Positions 61,430-64,000 of a stretch of 64,000 nucleotides of DNA are shown here, one piece after another. The DNA lies in the NCBI GenBank assembly GCA_036821185.1, contig DAISKD010000002.1:1-64000 (forward strand), read 5' to 3'. The number at the start of each line of letters is the position of its first letter. Within the stretch, counting starts at the first letter, position 1. Source of the DNA: CALJTV01 sp036821185. GTDB lineage: Bacteria; Chloroflexota; Dehalococcoidia; GIF9; UBA5629. The translations under genes were made by a program, and so were the position numbers. The notes below the pieces were generated by a model. The model made no database searches. It was given only the letters and a program-made list of their open reading frames with translations, and was not told the DNA's origin.

Positions 61430-61864
61430 CTATTCCTCCCCTACCTTGCTTGCTTTGGGCCTCTTGGCCCCGTACCGGCTCCGCCCCTGTCGCCTTCCCT
61501 CCACGCCAGCAGCATCCAGAGTGCCCCTGATGATGTGGTAACGTACACCGGGTAAGTCCTTCACCCTGCCACCCCGGACGAGGACGACCGAGTGCTCCTG
61601 AAGGTTATGTCCTTCGCCCGGGATATATGCAGTAACTTCAACGCCGTTGGTCAGGCGGACACGGGCTATCTTACGCAAAGCCGAATTCGGTTTCTTCGGC
61701 GTCATCGTCTTCACCTGCACACAGACGCCGCGCTTTTGCGGTGAACTCACCCCATAGACCGCCTTGTTCTTCAGCGCGTTGTAGCCAACATTTAGCGCCG
61801 GCGCCTTGGTGCGCTTGGTCACCTTTCGCCGTCCCTTCCGCACCAGTTGATTAATCGTCGGCAT
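61430..61864 (-). CDS. rpsL: 30S ribosomal protein S12 (uS12)
   Basis: 144 residues starting MPTINQLVRKGRRKV. The decoding-centre loops KKPNSALRKIARVRLTNG and PGVRYHIIRGTLDAAGV are unchanged; lysines equivalent to the streptomycin sites are present in TPKKPNSALRK and GRVKDLPGVRY. GAGGAG precedes the ATG at 61864. It is the first gene of the supercluster. Confidence 0.98.
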   Translation of the reverse strand: MPTINQLVRKGRRKVTKRTKAPALNVGYNALKNKAVYGVSSPQKRGVCVQVKTMTPKKPNSALRKIARVRLTNGVEVTAYIPGEGHNLQEHSVVLVRGGRVKDLPGVRYHIIRGTLDAAGVEGRRQGRSRYGAKRPKASKVGEE

Positions 61865-62025
61865 ACCCAACTCCTCGCATAAACATTACCACAATGTCAT
61901 CATTTTCAACAAGTAAAAAGCCACCTAGTTGTCTACCGGTCTACTTCCCAAAAGGTCTGCGCCCCGGTTCAACTAGCCGGCTTACTCAGGTTGTTACACC
62001 TAAACTAATGGCTAGTAGACGCTGA
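61865..62025 (-). promoter_or_regulatory. Structured 5' leader of the ribosomal supercluster
   Basis: About 160 nt between the predicted transcription start and rpsL. CTAGTTG (61925-61931) is complementary to CAACTAG (61970-61976). GTCTAC occurs twice (61931-61936 and 61939-61944) and can pair with GTAGAC (62015-62020). The pairings cross each other, so they are alternatives or a pseudoknot. Autogenous control by a ribosomal protein such as S7 or S12 is plausible but unproven. Confidence 0.4.
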
Positions 62026-62031
62026 AGTGAA

Positions 62032-62060
62032 ACTATAGCAAACTATTCAGGTCTTGTCAA
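62032..62060 (-). promoter_or_regulatory. Near-consensus sigma-70 promoter of the ribosomal supercluster
   Basis: On the minus strand a perfect -35 TTGACA (62060-62055) and -10 TATAGT (62037-62032) are separated by exactly 17 bp. Predicted start near 62025. This is the strongest promoter in the window, as expected for the rpsL operon. Confidence 0.85.
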
Positions 62061-62143
62061 CAACGGCAGCAGCCTTTCCCTTTCCTTGGTCGCGTTGATG
62101 TGCTACGGTTTCTTTTTCGCTATACCTACCCTCCAAGGTCCGG

Positions 62144-63691
62144 TCAAAACGCGCTCAGCACTGCATCGGGTACCTTTTCCCACGCCTGTCGCTCTTCATC
62201 ATAAGGGGCATCCTCAAGCCGGCACTGTTTCCCCAGTATCATGGTCTGCCTGCGCTCACCGTAGGTCTCCCAGCTACCTAAGCTGGGACAGGTAGGGTCA
62301 CCGCGCCGCGCAAAAGATGTCCAGGCGTCCTGTATTTTTTCGGACAAAGCCCAGGCCTCCTCGCTGGACCCGGTGAAGTTGTCGTCCAGAATACCGAAGA
62401 CGAAGCCCAGCTCCAACGCATGGCATGAGCCGAGGGCACCATCCTTCCACGGCGACACCCAGTCAAAGAGGTACATATAATTTCTTTTGTTGCGACTGCG
62501 GTGGGCTTCGGTGAGCCGGATTGCCGGTATACGGAAGATCCTGTCCGTCTGGATGGCGGTGAATAAATCGACCGGCGCAACCGACCAGCCGCGCCTGGCG
62601 CGCGCCTGGCGGTAAGCATCAACAAGCGCTACCGCATCTGCGCCCGGTATCAGCCGCTGGCAACGACGCAGTAGTTTAGCTTCGTCCATCTCTGCCAGCC
62701 TGGCATCCACAAGGGCAAACAGTTTCCACTCGTCCATGGTGGTGCCCACCATGATGACGACCTCGTCCGCCGAGCCATTCGTAATGGCACGGGGCGGCAT
62801 ATCGGGGACTACAGAGCCGTCGACGACCGGTCTTAAAGGCAGGTCGACCAGCCCTGATCTGGGGTCACGCGCTCTGGCGCTCAGCTCCTTATGGGCATCT
62901 AGAAGCTGTTCCGTAGTCAGCGACCACAGCTTCTCTGGTTCGCCGGGCTTTATGCCCAGGATGTCAAGAAACATCTCCGCCACCTTCACAGCGCGCTCCA
63001 CGGAGCTGACATGGTGACCGGCGCCGCTCTGTAAAATAGCCTTGTGGAACAGACCTTTCGCTTCTGGCATTGCTAACAGCGTCCCCACGCTCATGCCACC
63101 GGCAGACTCGCCGAAAATGGTCACATTACTGGGGTCGCCACCGAAGTTAGAGATGTTGTCCCGCACCCACTGCAAAGCGAGCATTTGGTCGAGCAGCCCT
63201 TCATTACCCGTGGCCGGGATTTTGCCTTTGGTCACTTCGTTCAAGTTAATAAAGCCGAAGACATTAAGCCGATAGTTAATGGTGACCACCACCACGTCCC
63301 CACGCGTCGCCAGGCGACGGCCGTTATATACCAGCCAAGAACCAGCGCCGGTGGTGAAGCCACCACCATGAATCCAGACCATCACCGGGCGCTTAGCATC
63401 ATCCAGACCAGGCGTCCAGACGTTAAGGTAAAGGCAGTCCTCATTCTGTGGCTGCTGCTCAGGTGGACTTAGTAGGGGGATCTCCATAGGCACCTGCGGG
63501 CAAGTTGCTCCGAACTCCTTAGCCGGTCGCACACCGCTCCACGGCTGTAGCGGCTCAGGTGGCAGCCAGCGCCTTTTGCCCACCGGCGGTGCCGCGAAGG
63601 GCACGCCCCGAAAAACGTACGTCCCCTTCCTGAGTATGCCATCTATTTTCCCGAAAGTGGTCTCCACGATTGCCCCTGTGGTCTCAGCCAT
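62144..63691 (-). CDS. Type-B carboxylesterase/lipase
   Basis: A 515-residue alpha/beta hydrolase of the carboxylesterase-B family. It has the oxyanion-hole HGGGF, the N-terminal NEDCLYLNVWTP, the nucleophile elbow FGESAGGMS with catalytic serine near residue 195, and a catalytic histidine in SCHALELGFVFG. No signal peptide is present, so it is cytosolic. It hydrolyses esters of unknown origin (p-nitrobenzyl-esterase-like). A GGAGG site lies 7 nt before the ATG. The gene is read toward the ribosomal operon promoter, which starts about 85 bp beyond its stop. Confidence 0.92.
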   Translation of the reverse strand: MAETTGAIVETTFGKIDGILRKGTYVFRGVPFAAPPVGKRRWLPPEPLQPWSGVRPAKEFGATCPQVPMEIPLLSPPEQQPQNEDCLYLNVWTPGLDDAKRPVMVWIHGGGFTTGAGSWLVYNGRRLATRGDVVVVTINYRLNVFGFINLNEVTKGKIPATGNEGLLDQMLALQWVRDNISNFGGDPSNVTIFGESAGGMSVGTLLAMPEAKGLFHKAILQSGAGHHVSSVERAVKVAEMFLDILGIKPGEPEKLWSLTTEQLLDAHKELSARARDPRSGLVDLPLRPVVDGSVVPDMPPRAITNGSADEVVIMVGTTMDEWKLFALVDARLAEMDEAKLLRRCQRLIPGADAVALVDAYRQARARRGWSVAPVDLFTAIQTDRIFRIPAIRLTEAHRSRNKRNYMYLFDWVSPWKDGALGSCHALELGFVFGILDDNFTGSSEEAWALSEKIQDAWTSFARRGDPTCPSLGSWETYGERRQTMILGKQCRLEDAPYDEERQAWEKVPDAVLSAF

Positions 63692-63725
63692 AGCTCATCC
63701 TCCACTAAGAAAAAGTTTTGGGCTA

Positions 63726-63754
63726 ATTGTAGTGGCTTTTTCTGCTAGCGTCAA
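63726..63754 (-). promoter_or_regulatory. sigma-70-type promoter of the carboxylesterase gene
   Basis: Minus-strand TTGACG (63754-63749) and TACAAT (63731-63726), with a 17-bp spacer; start predicted near 63719, about 28 nt before the ATG. Confidence 0.7.
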
Positions 63755-63800
63755 TCAGGCTGGCTAAGCATACAAAAGACGTCGCCAGCATTTTAAGACT

Positions 63801-63845
63801 GAAAATAAAGGGGGGAAGCCCGTAGCTGTGAGCGGGCTTCCCCCC
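63801..63845 (-). terminator. Rho-independent terminator of the ABC-binding-protein gene
   Basis: A perfect 13-bp stem, GGGGGGAAGCCCG (63810-63822) with CGGGCTTCCCCCC (63833-63845), loop of 10 nt. On the minus strand it is followed by TTTATTTTC, the required U-rich tail. Confidence 0.9.
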
Positions 63846-63871
63846 TTAAGACCACCGGATGCAGCGCCTTT

Positions 63872-64000
63872 CTACTTGGCAAGCATCGACTGCTTCAGCT
63901 CTTGGTCAATCCAGATGTATCTGGTGTAATTCAAGACATTGTAATAGCCCAGCGAGGACTCGCCGCTAAAGTTCTTTACCCACGGCCACCAGAACCGATA
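63872..64000 (-). CDS. Peptide/oligopeptide ABC transporter substrate-binding protein, C-terminal part
   Basis: The last 42 codons of a minus-strand gene that enters from the right edge. Translation gives RFWWPWVKNFSGESSLGYY, then NVLNYTRYIWIDQELKQSM and ends LAK. This W.W.KNY.GE...GYYN....Y.WIDQ.LK pattern is the typical C terminus of family-5 (DppA/OppA-like) extracellular solute-binding proteins. Substrate and upstream partners are outside the window. The terminator follows 27 bp after its stop. Confidence 0.75.
   Translation of the reverse strand, partial: YRFWWPWVKNFSGESSLGYYNVLNYTRYIWIDQELKQSMLAK

Overview
This 64 kb window is dense, G+C-rich bacterial DNA. It carries no rRNA, tRNA, insertion sequence, prophage or CRISPR that I can see. 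The gene mix points to an uncultivated member of the Chloroflexota, most likely class Dehalococcoidia: a Wood-Ljungdahl-type MetV/MetF pair, a NuoEFG-like oxidoreductase, an ADP-forming acyl-CoA synthetase style of energy metabolism, DUF5667 proteins, archaeal-flavoured genes such as archaemetzincin and THEP1, and one merged str-S10-spc-alpha ribosomal supercluster. The lineage is inferred from gene content; no marker phylogeny was run.

Layout. At 0-5.6 kb lie an MFS exporter and then a same-strand run of SLOG protein, enolase, MBL hydrolase, QueF and GAPDH (lower glycolysis plus queuosine). At 5.6-12.2 kb are two lone CoA-binding alpha-type acyl-CoA synthetase proteins on the minus strand. 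They flank an ECF sigma factor/DUF5667 pair, a small secreted protein and a SagB-like lipoprotein. At 12.5-25.7 kb is a long plus-strand metabolic stretch covering methionine salvage and the methyl cycle (mtnA, MTA phosphorylase, core MetE-like, ahcY, metK), an H1-like AT-hook protein, THEP1, archaemetzincin, a thiolase/DUF35 pair and sugar-phosphate enzymes. At 25.8-28.8 kb is a cytosolic GAF histidine kinase with two response regulators, one of which contains a pseudo-receiver.

At 28.8-36.6 kb is the most interesting block: a formate-dehydrogenase/NuoG-like protein lacking the catalytic Cys/Sec and His, a NuoE-like protein, a NuoF-GltD fusion, MetV and MetF, all tightly packed. I read it as a candidate NAD(P)H-linked, possibly electron-bifurcating, methylene-tetrahydrofolate reductase complex. 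At 37.7-42.1 kb is a selenium-metabolism-type operon (yedE, yedF, cysteine-desulfurase-like, DUF3343) followed by a split UxaA-type dehydratase. It is preceded by a good promoter and a 225-nt structured leader with a short upstream ORF.

From 62.06 kb leftward to 42.1 kb, on the minus strand, runs one ribosomal supercluster: rpsL-rpsG-fusA-rpsJ-rplCDW-(bS22/COX24-like)-rplB-rpsS-rplV-rpsC-rplP-rpmC-rpsQ-rplNXE-rpsN-rpsH-rplFR-rpsE-rpmD-rplO-secY-adk-map-infA-rpmJ-rpsM-rpsK-rpsD-rpoA-rplQ-truA-rplM-rpsI. It has a near-consensus promoter in front of rpsL, an internal promoter in front of rpmJ, and no tuf gene. A 31-codon gene for a bS22/AURKAIP1-COX24-type protein sits between rplW and rplB. The right end carries a carboxylesterase with its own promoter and the last 42 codons of a peptide ABC-transporter binding protein followed by a strong terminator.
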